Source of the DNA: Phyto melanocephala
Taxonomy: Eukaryota; Arthropoda; Insecta; Diptera; Rhinophoridae
Direction: 5' to 3'
DNA: 64,000 nt
NCBI GenBank assembly: GCA_941918925.1
Contig: OW799237.1
Location: 6,863,201 to 6,927,200, forward strand
Positions 46,829 to 58,076 of the stretch are shown here, piece by piece (the first letter of the stretch is position 1; the number at the start of each line of letters is the position of its first letter). The notes under the pieces were generated by a model, which saw nothing but the letters and a program-made list of their open reading frames with translations, did no database searches and had not been told where the DNA came from. A program made the translations under genes and the position numbers.

Positions 46829-49150
46829 TCGATATATAAAAGAGTTACTGACTGATTTATCATCGCACAGCCCAAACGTAAAAAGCTAGAGCCATGAAAT
46901 TTGGACAGTGTGCATCCCTTTTGATGCCTAAATCCATTAAAAAGAAATTTTTGGAAATTCGAAATTGATGAAGGTAAAAAGGGTTAAAAAGGGGGTAAAA
47001 AGGGGTAAAATTTTTAACGTTACATCTGCTAAACAAAAAAATTATTCAGATTAACTTGAAAGGGTATTGTAATCTATTTAAAAATATCAGCTGAAAGGTG
47101 TTTTCCACTTTTAATATTAAATTTATCAACCCAAATTTAGCGATAACAATTAGTACTTTTTTTGTACCCTATGCAAATAACAAGCACATAAACATAGGAA
47201 AAAAATTAATTTTTATTAGTTTGTCTGCAAACAAATATTACACGATTTCAGCACTTTTTAAAATTCACATGTATAAGGGGTAAAAATTGTCCCTCTTTTT
47301 GATACTTTTTTTTTTAATTTTATTACATTATATAATCGGATATGGACAAATTTTTGAAAACTTTTAGGGGGACAGAAAAGGTAGACTAAATTAAAAAATA
47401 CGGAAAAATATGTATGATTCCTAATTACTGGGCCAGTTTAGATAAAATTTGTAATGGGAGTATTTGCTATTTCGTAAAACACAATACAGTCATAACAAGG
47501 TAGAAAGGGAAAATTTTGGAAAACAGTTTGGTACTTTTTGGTACATATTTGTTTTTATAAATTATATAAATTATGCTTTATTTATTGTTGAATACATACT
47601 TAAACTTTGAATTTCTATATTAATATGGGAAAGGCAAAAAAAAAAATCCCTTTTTAAATTTTTGTGGTACTTTTTATATTTACTAATATAATAAATCTAG
47701 AACTTTTTTATTAAATACTAGCTAATACCCGGTGTGCTTCGCCACCCCAAAATTTTAGTATTTAATTCATATGGCAGGTGCCACGCCCACTATTGTTAAT
47801 GCACCTATTTCTTGCCTAAATGTTCATTTGGGTGTCAAAGTTGCTCTTGCAAAATTTTACTACTCTAATCGATATCGTTTTCCAAATATACGAATTTTAG
47901 TATTTAATTCATATGTTGGTGCCACGCCCACTATTGGTAATGTACCCATTTTTTCCATAAATGTTTATTTGAATATCAAAGTTGCTATTTAATTCATATG
48001 GTAGGTGCCACGCCCACTATTGATAATGCACCCATTTCGTGCCTAAATGTTCATTTGGGTGTCAAAGTTGCTCTTGCAAAATTTTACTACTCTAATCGAT
48101 ATCGTTTTCCAAATATACGAATTTTAGTATTTAATTCATGTGGCCACGCCTACTATTGCAAGTCCGCCCATTTTTTACCCAAATGTTCGTGTAGATGTCA
48201 AAGTTTACCGTACTTAATTTGAAGACTCTAGCTGCATTAACTTTCGTGATATATAATATTTAATACTTATTCTTTAATAGGGCGTGGCACCCCGCCCACT
48301 TACAATTCCAAACCAAAGTATAGCCTGTAGTTCCTTCCAGACATACAGGAAGATTCTGTGAAAATTTCAAGAAAATCGGTCCAGCCGTTTAAACGTCTAT
48401 AAAGCACAAACAAACATACAAACATACAAACACACATTGATTTTTATATATATAGATATATTTAAACTTTGAATTTATATATTTATTTGGAAAATCCAAA
48501 ACAATACTTTTTTCATTTTTATGGTACTTTTTACCTTTACTGAGTTTATAAATCTAGAATTTTAAAATTATGGACTTTTTAACTAAGTCGAGGTTGATAT
48601 GATGTGGGGAACGCAAAAAGTACTTTATATTGTATTTTTTGTATTTTTATAGAAGTACTTTTTTGAAATTAGGTAGTACTGATCCAATTTGGGTTTAAAC
48701 ATGATATAGTCGATGCAAAAAATACTTTTCTTTATTAATATGGTATTTTTGGTATTTTCTACATTTATGAACATATGTAGGTTTGGAATTAAAAAATATA
48801 TTGGCCAACACGGAAAGGTACTTTACGCATTTTAATAATTTTATAATTAGAGACTATTGTTCCGAGGTAAGATTGATAATGTTTGGGCGACCAAAAGGTA
48901 CTTTCTTGAATTTTAATGACGCTTTTTATTATTTGTATGTTTTTGAATGTACACAGAATACTGAAATTAGGTACTATTAGTCACAGTTGAGTTTAAAAAT
49001 TTTAGAGAAGGACAAACATTTTCTTTTAATTTTTTATAGTCATTTTTGAAATTTTTTGGATTTATGAATCTAAAATTTGGAAACTAAAGTCATTGATCTT
49101 GGCTGAGATTGAAAATATGTCATTTACAGTGATTTTAATTTTTCTAAATA
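46829..49150 (+). repeat. Degenerate GGTACTTTTT satellite with Helitron-like start, split by another element
   Basis: The left edge, TCGATATATAAAAGAGTTAC then TGACTGATTTATC, looks like a Helitron 5' end (after A, starting with TC). From about 47.0 kb a degenerate unit of roughly 105-130 bp repeats to about 49.15 kb. The best pair is 47598-47704 and 48459-48561: both have TTTAAACTTTGAATTT or TTAAACTTTGAATTT, TGGTACTTTTTA and ATAAATCTAGAA. Later units carry AAAAGGTACTTT and AGGTACTATTAGTC variants. The array is interrupted by the element at 47718-48456. Confidence 0.55.
47718..48456 (-). mobile_element. Non-autonomous Helitron, minus strand, inserted in the satellite
   Basis: Read on the minus strand it starts A/TCTATATATATAAAAATC and ends GGTATTAGCTAG/T, fitting the Helitron TC...CTAG rule with A/T flanks. 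CGAAGCACACCGGGTATTAG near the 3' end is the GC-rich terminal segment. The body has tandem units with GGTGCCACGCCCACTATTG (47776, about 47916 and 48004), and a long repeat of about 227 bp. The open frames at 47771-47992 and 47998-48222 are translations of this repeat, not genes. Length 739 bp. Confidence 0.8.
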
Positions 49151-50497
49151 AAATTAATTAGAGAAAAAAAGTTTTCATAAATTTAACGAAAAATTATTAA
49201 GTAATTTAAAAAAAAACTTGGGTATTCAATAAGTTATAAGAAATGCGCTGGCTAAGTAGCGGTTATTTTGTTAGTTAAATAATAAATCAATTTAATAAAA
49301 CAAGCTGTATACTATATAACTAAGAGTTTGTGGCTTTAATTTTTTTTGTGTTACCCTATAACCTTTTAATGACATAGTAAAATAAATTATGTTCCTTATT
49401 GAAGTTTTCGTTAGCATTTTGTCTTCCTTATTATGTTCACTATTATCTAAAGTAGGTCATTAGATAATAATTTATAATAATTATAGTTAAAAGAATTCAA
49501 AAGAAGCTGTTAGAAATTATTGAACGGAAAAACTGTGCGTCATTATTTTTGTTTTTTTTTCAAATGTTATCAAGAAATAAATTAATAATTTGCTGAATTG
49601 CAACTTAGACAAAATGCTAGAAAATTTATTCATGTTTTTAGAATTAAATAAAACTTAAAGTGTCAGCTTTTTATTAAAAATGTAAACCATGTGTGAAATT
49701 TTCAATTTTAATATTTTTTTAAATAAATTTAACTGCCTCTTTATCTGAATGCAAAAGAAATTTTCAATCTTACTGTAAGCAAAAATTTAAGATTTGTTTA
49801 AACAGGCTGTAAACCTTTTTAAAATTTTGTTTAACTTGTTATCGCTTAAAGGCCAGCATAAACTTAAAAGCATTTAAAAAAAGTTTTACAAAATATTTTA
49901 TTTGATGTTATTAGTTGCATGCTACAACAATCACAAGGACACAATTTTCACACAAAAAACAGATACTAAAACCATCAAGATTGTAAACTATTTGACAGAC
50001 AAAATTTAAAAGAAAAAATTAAATTACAATAAAATAAGAGCGAAGTAACAACAACGATAAATTTATGCACATGATTGAACAAAACTCTTTTAACCTTTAA
50101 ATAAGGGTATGAAAAAAGAGACATATAAAAAGGAAGAATAGTTTAATAAAAAAGTGAAAAATAAAAATTATGAAGTAAAGTTTTAAAAAACTTAAAATAA
50201 AAGCCCACGTATAGAGCAAAATGTAACATATGCCATTTGTATTTATTCAATTAAACACCGTCAAGTCTTTGAGAGATTGCAACTTTGAGGGAGAACATGA
50301 AAAACATGAACTGACTTAAAAAATACAGTTTCAAAAGCAACACTGTAATGCCTAGTGGCCTTATTTTGACAATGCCGAGAATTAATTATTGCAGTCTAAC
50401 CCGTTTAAGGTCGTAGTAGTCATTTTTGCAGTAATTTTATTTACGTTGCTTTGGCTACCTGTTTGCGATGGTTAAAAAAATTAACCCTTCAAAATAA
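49151..50497. other. AT-rich, non-coding
   Basis: No gene or clear element recognised. Poly(A/T) runs throughout. Confidence 0.5.
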
Positions 50498-50860
50498 ACC
50501 CTTCAAGGGGATTAGATTATTATTTCCATGTAAAAATTCTGCAATATTCGTTTGCGACCTTATAGGTAGGAAAATTTATTTTCAATGTCCGTCTGTCTTT
50601 CTGTCTGACCCTCTGTCCATATGTATGTTGAAATCATTTTTTAAGCCCTCCACGACATTGCGTGGACCCGTGTGTAATATTAAAATATCATCGATATTTG
50701 TCAGCAGATTGGTATTGAAAATCTGAAAAATCGGTTCATAAACAACTGAGATATGAGGAATAAACAAAGACTACCTCGTTTTTCACAACACATCCATACA
50801 AACTTGGTATACTGGTAAGAGCGAATCTTGCTTAAAATCCCGGCTGTTTTAACCCGAAGT
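50498..50860 (+). mobile_element. Family M repeat, truncated copy 3
   Basis: Head remnant AACCCTTCAAGGGGATTAGA, then a GTCCGTCTGTCTTTCTGTCT minisatellite (50588-50621), TTGAAATCATTTTTTAAGCC, AACTGAGATATGAGGAATAA and ACTACCTCGTTTTTCACAAC. It ends in the tRNA-like module GGTATACTGGTAAGAGCGAA followed by AAAATCCCGGCTG, in the same orientation relative to the minisatellite as in the 56-kb copy. The terminal hairpin tail is absent. Confidence 0.65.
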
Positions 50861-51342
50861 TTTAACCAAAATAGCTAAAAAAGCTCAAATTAATAATGGC
50901 GGTGCCCATTTCAGAGATATTAAATTCATAAACTGATGAAAACACTTAAAAGTTAAATAAAAATAATGAATTAGAGTGTTTCGTTTAAAAACAAACAACA
51001 TCGTAAAACAATATCGAGTGAGGGCTTTTAGGCCACTCAAGGGCCTATGCTTCATCTGTAAAACATTATTTATATGGAAGAAAAGAGAAACACAAGATCC
51101 TTATAATATGACCACATGATTCTTATAACCTCTCAAATATTTATATGGGTGATTTGAGAAAAAAAGAAATTCAAAATTATTTTGGGCAGTAAATTTCAAC
51201 GAAAATATCGACAGCGTTGTTAATTCACAATACAACTTAAACACTCGATATACGATGTTCGACAACCAACGAACAATTCGATAGCGAACAAAGATAGAAT
51301 GACTCATAAAAAGGACCATAACAATATAGCACAGAAAACAAT
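50861..51342. other. Non-coding interval
   Basis: No gene seen. TATTACAC-like and (CGATA) fragments only. Confidence 0.4.
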
Positions 51343-51660
51343 GGGTAGGGGCAGTGTGGTATATTAGTTAAAGTGCTTGTCTATAAATCTAAGTACCCCC
51401 GGTTCGATTCCTGGCAGAGGATGGATAATTTTTCGAGTTTTAAAAGTAAGGTAGCTAAAACTCACCTCCAGATAGTCCATCTAAGAAGCCCCCGCTGGAA
51501 AAGAGGATAACATCATGGTAAAAGATCTGGCAGTCGCCACCTGCTGAGAATCAAAGATTAGCGAATACATAGATGGAGTTATTTATGGGCAATGACAAAT
51601 GGTGGCCCCTTATCCTAGGACCTGTTACAGCAGAACAATCATATGGAACAACAACAAATT
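51343..51660 (+). mobile_element. tRNA-derived SINE
   Basis: A tRNA-like head: GCAGTGTGGTATATTAGTTA (A-box region, 51351-51370), then a perfect B box GGTTCGATTCC (51401-51411) with TGGCAGAGGATGG. The body includes AAGCCCCCGCTGGAAAAGAG and GATCTGGCAGTCGCCACCTG, and the 3' end runs into ACAACAACAAATTAATAAA. Length and structure fit a Pol III SINE. No target duplication was identified. Confidence 0.75.
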
Positions 51661-53765
51661 AATAAAACTGAGACAAGGCAAAATAACAAAAAACTATTGA
51701 ATCTTATGGCAACAACTTTTGGTACATCAGAATCGCAAAAACAACTGTAAAAAATCATGTAAGATGGAGGGTGGTGCTTTTTGGAAGAGGGGTAATGAAA
51801 AAAAGCACTGTCTATCTATCGTAGAAATTTTGCTTAAAAAATATTTTTAGTCTACAATTATCCCACATTTGTTTACATTCTCTCCCCTAATGGGTTAAGT
51901 CGTACACTATTGTCTCTTACCATTTGAACTTTAAATTCTCTGGCACCATTCATTCCTTCCTTAACTCAACTCGTTGTTAGTGTCTGTAAGTTTGTATGTG
52001 TGTATTTTTGTTTTTGTCGCATAAAAGATTAAAGATAAAAGATTTAAATGTTTGACCTCTTTTACTAGTTGTTTCTCTTACCATTTAGATATTTGGGCAG
52101 TGACTGGTTTTGACTGTGTAACAGCACCATCCACTATTCAAATAAAGTCAGTCCGTCAGTCACTCATTCAACCATTCAGTCTGCAGTAAATATGTCCCTT
52201 TTATTTTTAAAATGGTTGCTGTTGTTGTGTAGGGCAAGTGTTTGTTTTAAATTAAGCAGAACAATTTTGTAAAAGTATAAATGTGGAAGTCCATAGTTGT
52301 AGTCTGTTGGAGCTCTTTACATATCCTTGTATTCCAAACGATTTATTCGTATGTTTTTCATTTTGTTGTTGTTTATTTTTAGTTGTTAAAATAAACAACT
52401 CCTGCTGTGTGTTTCTCTATTATTTTTCTTTTGTTACTTTTTTTGAAATAATTTTTGCCATTTATTCTCTTTTTTTTTTATTATATTTCATTTTTATTAT
52501 AATACTACCAACTAGACAGAGATGTTACACATATACATGCACTTTCAACTTGTTGTAAATGCCTCAAGTTGTTTGGGTTTATATTTTAATAAGAGATCGG
52601 AACAAAATCAGACTCGTCCCTTTATTAATGATAAACTATATTTTCAGCTTTAAAAATGTTAGAGCGTCTTAATAAATACTTTTCATTACAAACTACACCA
52701 TCAAAGTTGAGAAGGATTTTTTAATGCCAAAGAAAATAGTTCCTCCCGTAACTTCAATTGAAATTGTTATTTTGTATAAAACAAGCGAAATTCGTCCATC
52801 TTTATGCTCATTTAAATACCTGTAACAAGGTGATCCCTACTAATTTTGATTGCAATGTGTCCATTATTTTTTATAGACCCCCCTAATGTCCCCATAAAAT
52901 TAAGGCACATTTGTAAACGTTACAAGCTTTACGTATAGATTATGCCTTGACGCGAATGTAATTAAATTTTTTTGTGCATTTTGGAACTCTGACGTCACAC
53001 AACCTGTGTTCCAATTGGCAAATAATTTGAAATAAACTTGGCAACCCTTACGAGAGGACAACTTCATCGTTTAACGGGAGATCATGCTCAATGTTAAATC
53101 TTTACTTAAATATTTTTTCTAATACCTTGTCTTGTATTTCTACGTATGGTCACAAATTCAAATTTTCCAAACCTTGGTCCATTAAGTAGGACTTTAGCTT
53201 TCATGTGTGTAAAAATGTATGCATAATTTTTTATTTAATGTTTGTATGTTCTGCCCCAATGTGCATTTTTATAGATCTATGTACTTGTGTTTAATAACAA
53301 AATTGTTAGACAAAAAGACTTCATTGTATTAAGTAAATATACTCTTTAGAAATACTTACAAAACAACATTTAGTTGGAAAATAAAGACACACACGTGCAC
53401 ATATTCATATGAATGGATGTAAATATTCATACTAAAACATACAAAACAAACATGACATCTGAATAAATCACCTAAATGAGTATTGAAAGGAATCTTGCTG
53501 TTAGAGAGACGATAAAGGAAAATAAAAATTCTTTGTTTGAATTTTTCTTTTAATACATCAGCATTTTTAAGACATTTATAAAAAAAGGGAGAATAGACAG
53601 TAAACCGAAAGTTTAGCACGATTTAAAGAATAAAGAAAAATACACCGTTTCAAGGCAAATCTCATATTTTATTTGTACTCGTATTAACTGCAAAATTTAA
53701 TTTACAATTTTGCTTATTTAAATTAAGAGTAACGAAGATAAGTTTCAGTTGTAATTAATCAATCA
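51661..53765. other. Non-coding interval
   Basis: A less AT-rich stretch at 52690-53080 (ACCTGTAACAAGGTGATCCC, GACGTCACACAACC) may be a decayed mobile element of unknown type. No supported gene. Confidence 0.4.
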
Positions 53766-54130
53766 ATGGATTTATTGAGAGAACACTTCGGTAAGCGCAT
53801 AATTTAATGTTTTGGGCCGGTTGATTGGCCACCAAAATCGTGTGATATTACACCATTAGACTTTTTCCTGTGGGGATATGCAAAGTCTAAAGTTTATGCG
53901 GACAAACCCGCTTCTATTCAGGCCTTGGAGGAAAACATCACGCGTGTCATTCGCCAGTTACCAGTCGAAATGCTCGAATGAGTCATCGAAAATTGAACTC
54001 AACGAATGGACCATCTGGGACATAGCAACGGTCAACATTTGATTGACATTATTTTCAAAAAATATATGCCAAAGAATGTTCTTTCAAATGATAATAAACA
54101 TTCCCTATTGAATTTGAATTTTCTATGTAT
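53766..54130 (+). pseudogene. Mariner-superfamily transposase, C-terminal relic
   Basis: ATGGATTTATTGAGAGAACA begins MDLLREHFGKRII, followed after a stop by CFGPVDWPPKSCDITPLDFF and LWGYAKSKVYADKPASIQAL. The end, LPVEMLE, stop, VIENWTQRMDHLGH, is the usual C-terminus of this IS630/Tc1/mariner-related insect transposase (the type with a DUF4817 N-terminus). At least two in-frame stops make it dead. The last catalytic Asp (PLDFF) is still present. Confidence 0.8.
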
Positions 54131-55929
54131 TTTTCTTTAAAAAAGTAGGGAACCTCAAAATGGATCACGCCTTAGTATAACAGTAGAGATTCTTTGACTG
54201 CAATCGATTGTGCAACACTCAGAGCCGTTAACAATAAAAAAATTAACCTACAGTTAACACTAAACTCAGAATTTAAATCTTGGTTAGCCAAAACCCTTTA
54301 ACGCAAAGTTCAGTTATCTTATAACTTTTAGATTATTTTGCCAAATTTCAGTTAAATTTAACCGAGTACTATTTGGCGATTAAGTTCTTAACTGGAAGAA
54401 AACATTTAATGTTTGAATTTAAATATATTATATTTTTGCTATTTTTAAACAATTGAAAGATGCCTCTACGATTAAAAAGATTTACACATTCGTATAATTT
54501 ATATAAAGTAAATATTTCTTATGGTATGAAAAGAAAATATAACCACAGAAGTCGAATCATTTTAATTTACCTGATGCAGAGTTTTTCATGAGATATCATT
54601 TATCTAAGAGAATTGTTAAATTTATAGCAAAAATTATTTTAAAATACATTAAATTTTTAATAAATTTATTAACAGATGGGTGCACATTAAGAATTTATAT
54701 TTATGTATACATTTCTTGTTCTTTTTAAAATTCATTCATAATAATTGATAACTACAAGTTAACTAACTCTTGCCTATTGCTAAAGAACATTTTTAATTTA
54801 TAGTTAAAACTTCAGTTTAAGCTTACTGAAATTTAGAAAACTTTTACGTTAAATTTATTTAACTGAATATTATGTTAATAGACCTCAGACCCACAGTGTA
54901 GAAAAATAATTTTATATTTGCCTCTTAAAGAAAAGTAGAAAGCCCCCTGAATTGAACCGTTTCTTTTTAAATTAATTTAAATTAAAGAACTTGCTTTAGT
55001 TTTAATTTAAATAAAAATATAATCACCTAAGCTTTTTCTATCAGTTTTTAACTTTAAAGGCCAAGGTTGTTTTTATATAAAATTTATCAGACTTACCAAA
55101 ATTTTTTTAAATATGTCTGCAGCTTTAAAACTTAATTTTTTTATTTTAATTTTAAAATAAATGATTTGTTGTTTCAGTTAATTTAAAACTCAAAAAAAAA
55201 AAATATATAAAGTTTTTACATTTATTGAAATTAAAGGTAAAAATAAAACAATTGTGTGACATATGCAGATATATATTTTTTTCCCTCTCTTGCATCCGAT
55301 CTTTGATTTATAATACTTAGTGGGTACATTTAAATAAATATTTTAAAACAATATTTACAAAACTACAGGGAAAAAATCACAGCATTTAAATATGATTGAA
55401 ATATTAGCACTCTTTTTAGAATCTCTTTATTAAAAGCGAACTCGAACGTTTAAGCAAAATTCTGACAGCATTCAAATGCTGTAGTTTGCTCCCAGATTTT
55501 TGTTGTAAAAAATAATTTTTCTATTCATATTGAAAATGGTGCTCTAGCACAGTCACTTTTCAGTCTTTGCCTCTTTTTTTGTCACTGCTTGAACATGTTT
55601 TGGCTTCGATTCTATTGAATTGAGCGTATGTGTGAAATTGCTTTTGTTTGTTTATGGGTGTGAGTAACTACCCCACAAGCATAAGTACATACATTTATAA
55701 TATATAAGTATGTATGCAGGATTTTTCATTTAGTAGACTGTCTGGTTCATTGGCTTATTTTTCTTTTATTTTCTTTTATTTCATTTTCTTTTTATTATAT
55801 TTTTTCATGTTGTTTTTTTTTTGTGACATTACATCGTTGGATATCCAAACACTTTGGAAATCGCATTGGACAGAGTGAACGAGAGGGGTGAAGGCTTAAA
55901 AGATGGCTGATGTGGGCTAAAGAAGATTT
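54131..55929. other. Non-coding, with a GTTAA-rich repeat
   Basis: From 54214 to about 54890 many GTTAAC/TTAACTG motifs in both orientations resemble the arms of the element at 9092-10012; CAGAGCCGTTAAC and the CAGACCCACAGTG end may mark a decayed relative, but no clean termini are seen. The rest is AT-rich and T-rich with no gene. Confidence 0.35.
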
Positions 55930-56828
55930 AACAAGTAAAAGTGCTATATTCGGCCGTGCCGAATCTTATATACCCTTCACAACGTGTAGTCATGCAATAA
56001 CAGTAGTTTGTGTCACCATTCATCCCATATGAAATACGTACATACATATATAAAAACATTCCATTGTAAAATTATAAATTCTCGTATTTATGTTAAAAAA
56101 AACAAACAAAAAAAAAAAAAAAAAAATATAAAAAAAAAAATTTAAAAAAAAAAATTTAAAAAAAAAAATTTAAAAAAAAAATTATTATATATATAATTTA
56201 TATAAAACAAAAAAAAATAAAAAAAAAATTAAAAAATAAAAAAATTTTAAAAAAAATTATAATAAAAATATAAATAATATATTAAATAAAAAATAAAAAA
56301 TAAAAAAAATAAAAAAAAAATAAAAAAAAAATTTAAAAAAAAATTTTAAAAAAATTAAAAAAAATTTTTTTTTGGCTCAGCTGGGATTCGATGCCACGTT
56401 TTCTCTAACCAGTATACACGTTTGTATGTATGTATGTTGTTGTTGTAATGTTGTTTTTGTGAAAAAAAAAATCGAGGTGGTCGTGGGTTTTTGCTCATAT
56501 CTCAGTTGTTTATGTAGCGATGTTTCTGATTTTCAATACCGTTCTACTCCCGAATATTTCTGATATTTTAATACCTCACCCGGGTCCGAGCGATGTCGGG
56601 GGTCGTCAAAAAGTTGATTTCAACATACACACGGACAGACGGTCAGACGGTCAGACGGACAGACGGACAGACGGACAGACTGACAGACTGACAGAGCTTA
56701 ATCGACTCCCCTATTTATAAGCTTTCAGAAAATATATACTTTATGGGGTCGGAAATGAAAATTGTAGAAATTTCACACGGAATGACAAACCTATATATAC
56801 CCTTTTTCACTGTGTGAAGGGTATAAAA
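55930..56828 (-). mobile_element. Family M repeat, long copy 4 (minus orientation)
   Basis: Inverted relative to 28681-29416: the tail hairpin TTCGGCCGTGCCGAA lies at 55949-55963 and the head, GTGTGAAGGGTATAAAAA, ends at about 56828. The minisatellite (GACAGACG)n is at 56631-56690. An A/T-only block of about 260 bp (56096-56370) and the module GGCTCAGCTGGGATTCGATG (56374-56393) separate them. The open frame at 56520-56720 is a translation of the repeat. Confidence 0.8.
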
Positions 56829-56869
56829 ACAATTTTGTTTATGGCAAATGTTTGATAAATTATGTTACT

Positions 56870-57790
56870 TAAAAAAGTCTAGTATACACTCTTGTCTGTT
56901 ATTGAATATACAGGCTATGGAATTAATTATTATTTAAAGATTTGTCTACAGGCTGTAGTCTTGCCTATAGTGTATGGGTTATAGTTTGATTTATAGGTTA
57001 TAAGTTGAAGGACCTCAACTTTATTATAATTATATATCCTTCCTTATACCCTTTAATTATCTCCATACATGATTTTAAAGCTTAAGAATTTTCTAATACC
57101 ATTTTGAATAAGAATTTATTTGATATTTTTCTATTTTCTGTTAGGAATGAAATATTATATCGCAATAAAAAGTATTCTATATGTTATTATATAGGTATAA
57201 AGGTATCTTCAAACAAAATTTTTTATCAAAATCTATTGATTAGTTTTTTTAACAATTCAGTTCAGTAAGTCACACAGAAAGACAGGCAGACATAAAAATA
57301 AGTTTTTTTTTTGGATTCTAGATGTATAAAGTCATGTATATGTACATTGCTAGTATAATTAGAAAAAAATTTATGTAAAGGCATTGTTTTTTATAATATT
57401 ATTATAAGTATAGATATTCCAATATACAGGCCATAGTCTAGTCTGGTTAACAAAATATTTCGAGTGCAATTAAATTGTATGGCATTATCATAGTATTATT
57501 GCTGTAAACAACAGTATTACCAAGATTATCAATTATTTGTTTTTAGTAGGAGTACAGAATAGGCACGCTAATATGATTTACAGAATATATGGAGCTTGGT
57601 TTGTATGCTATAGTTAGTTAAACTCAGGTTAAAGTTAAGTATACAGGCTTAAGGTTGTAGCCAAGTATTCGGAAATATTATTAAATAATAGATTATAGTT
57701 AAGTTTGTAGTATAGTCTTGTACACCAGTTCATTCTTAAATTTAGTAAGTAATCTAGTCTATAGTATAGTATCAAGTCCATGCTCTAGAC
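56870..57790. repeat. Degenerate TAGTCTATAGT repeat zone 2
   Basis: Scattered variants such as CTTGCCTATAGTGTATGGG (about 56962), GGCCATAGTCTAGTCTGG (57430), TAGATTATAGTTAAGTTTG (about 57690) and AATCTAGTCTATAGTATAG (about 57752). Same motif family as 29417-30260. Like zone 1, it directly adjoins a family M copy. A decayed copy of the GACA-associated repeat lies inside (57180-57300). Confidence 0.5.
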
Positions 57791-57880
57791 TCAGGAGCGG
57801 ATTTAAATTTATATTTTGGTATAAATATAAATTTTTTAATTTACTTAATTATTCGGGATATTCTCCCATAATTTTTCAAT

Positions 57881-58076
57881 AATATTTATTTGGTTGGGTT
57901 TTTGAAAAAGTTTTTTTTTTTTTTTTAATTCTCATTTTGTTAATGAGAAATTAAAAATATAACTTATAACATTTTAAACTTGTTCAAGAATTTGGATAAA
58001 GATTTACTGATGATCTGGCATAAGCACCAGTGAAATGCATATAAACCAGCTTAAACCCAACAACCAAATAAATATT
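57881..58076. repeat. Foldback inverted repeat
   Basis: AATATTTATTTGGTTGGGTT (57881-57900) pairs with AAACCCAACAACCAAATAAATATT (58053-58076, described by its ends) with a 3-nt bulge. The loop of about 150 bp is AT-rich. Possibly a small MITE. Confidence 0.6.

Noticed and set aside
47771..48222. Two similar frames of 73 and 74 residues suggesting a repeated small gene
   Set aside because: They are translations of the tandem units inside the Helitron at 47718-48456; the similarity is DNA repeat structure, not coding constraint.
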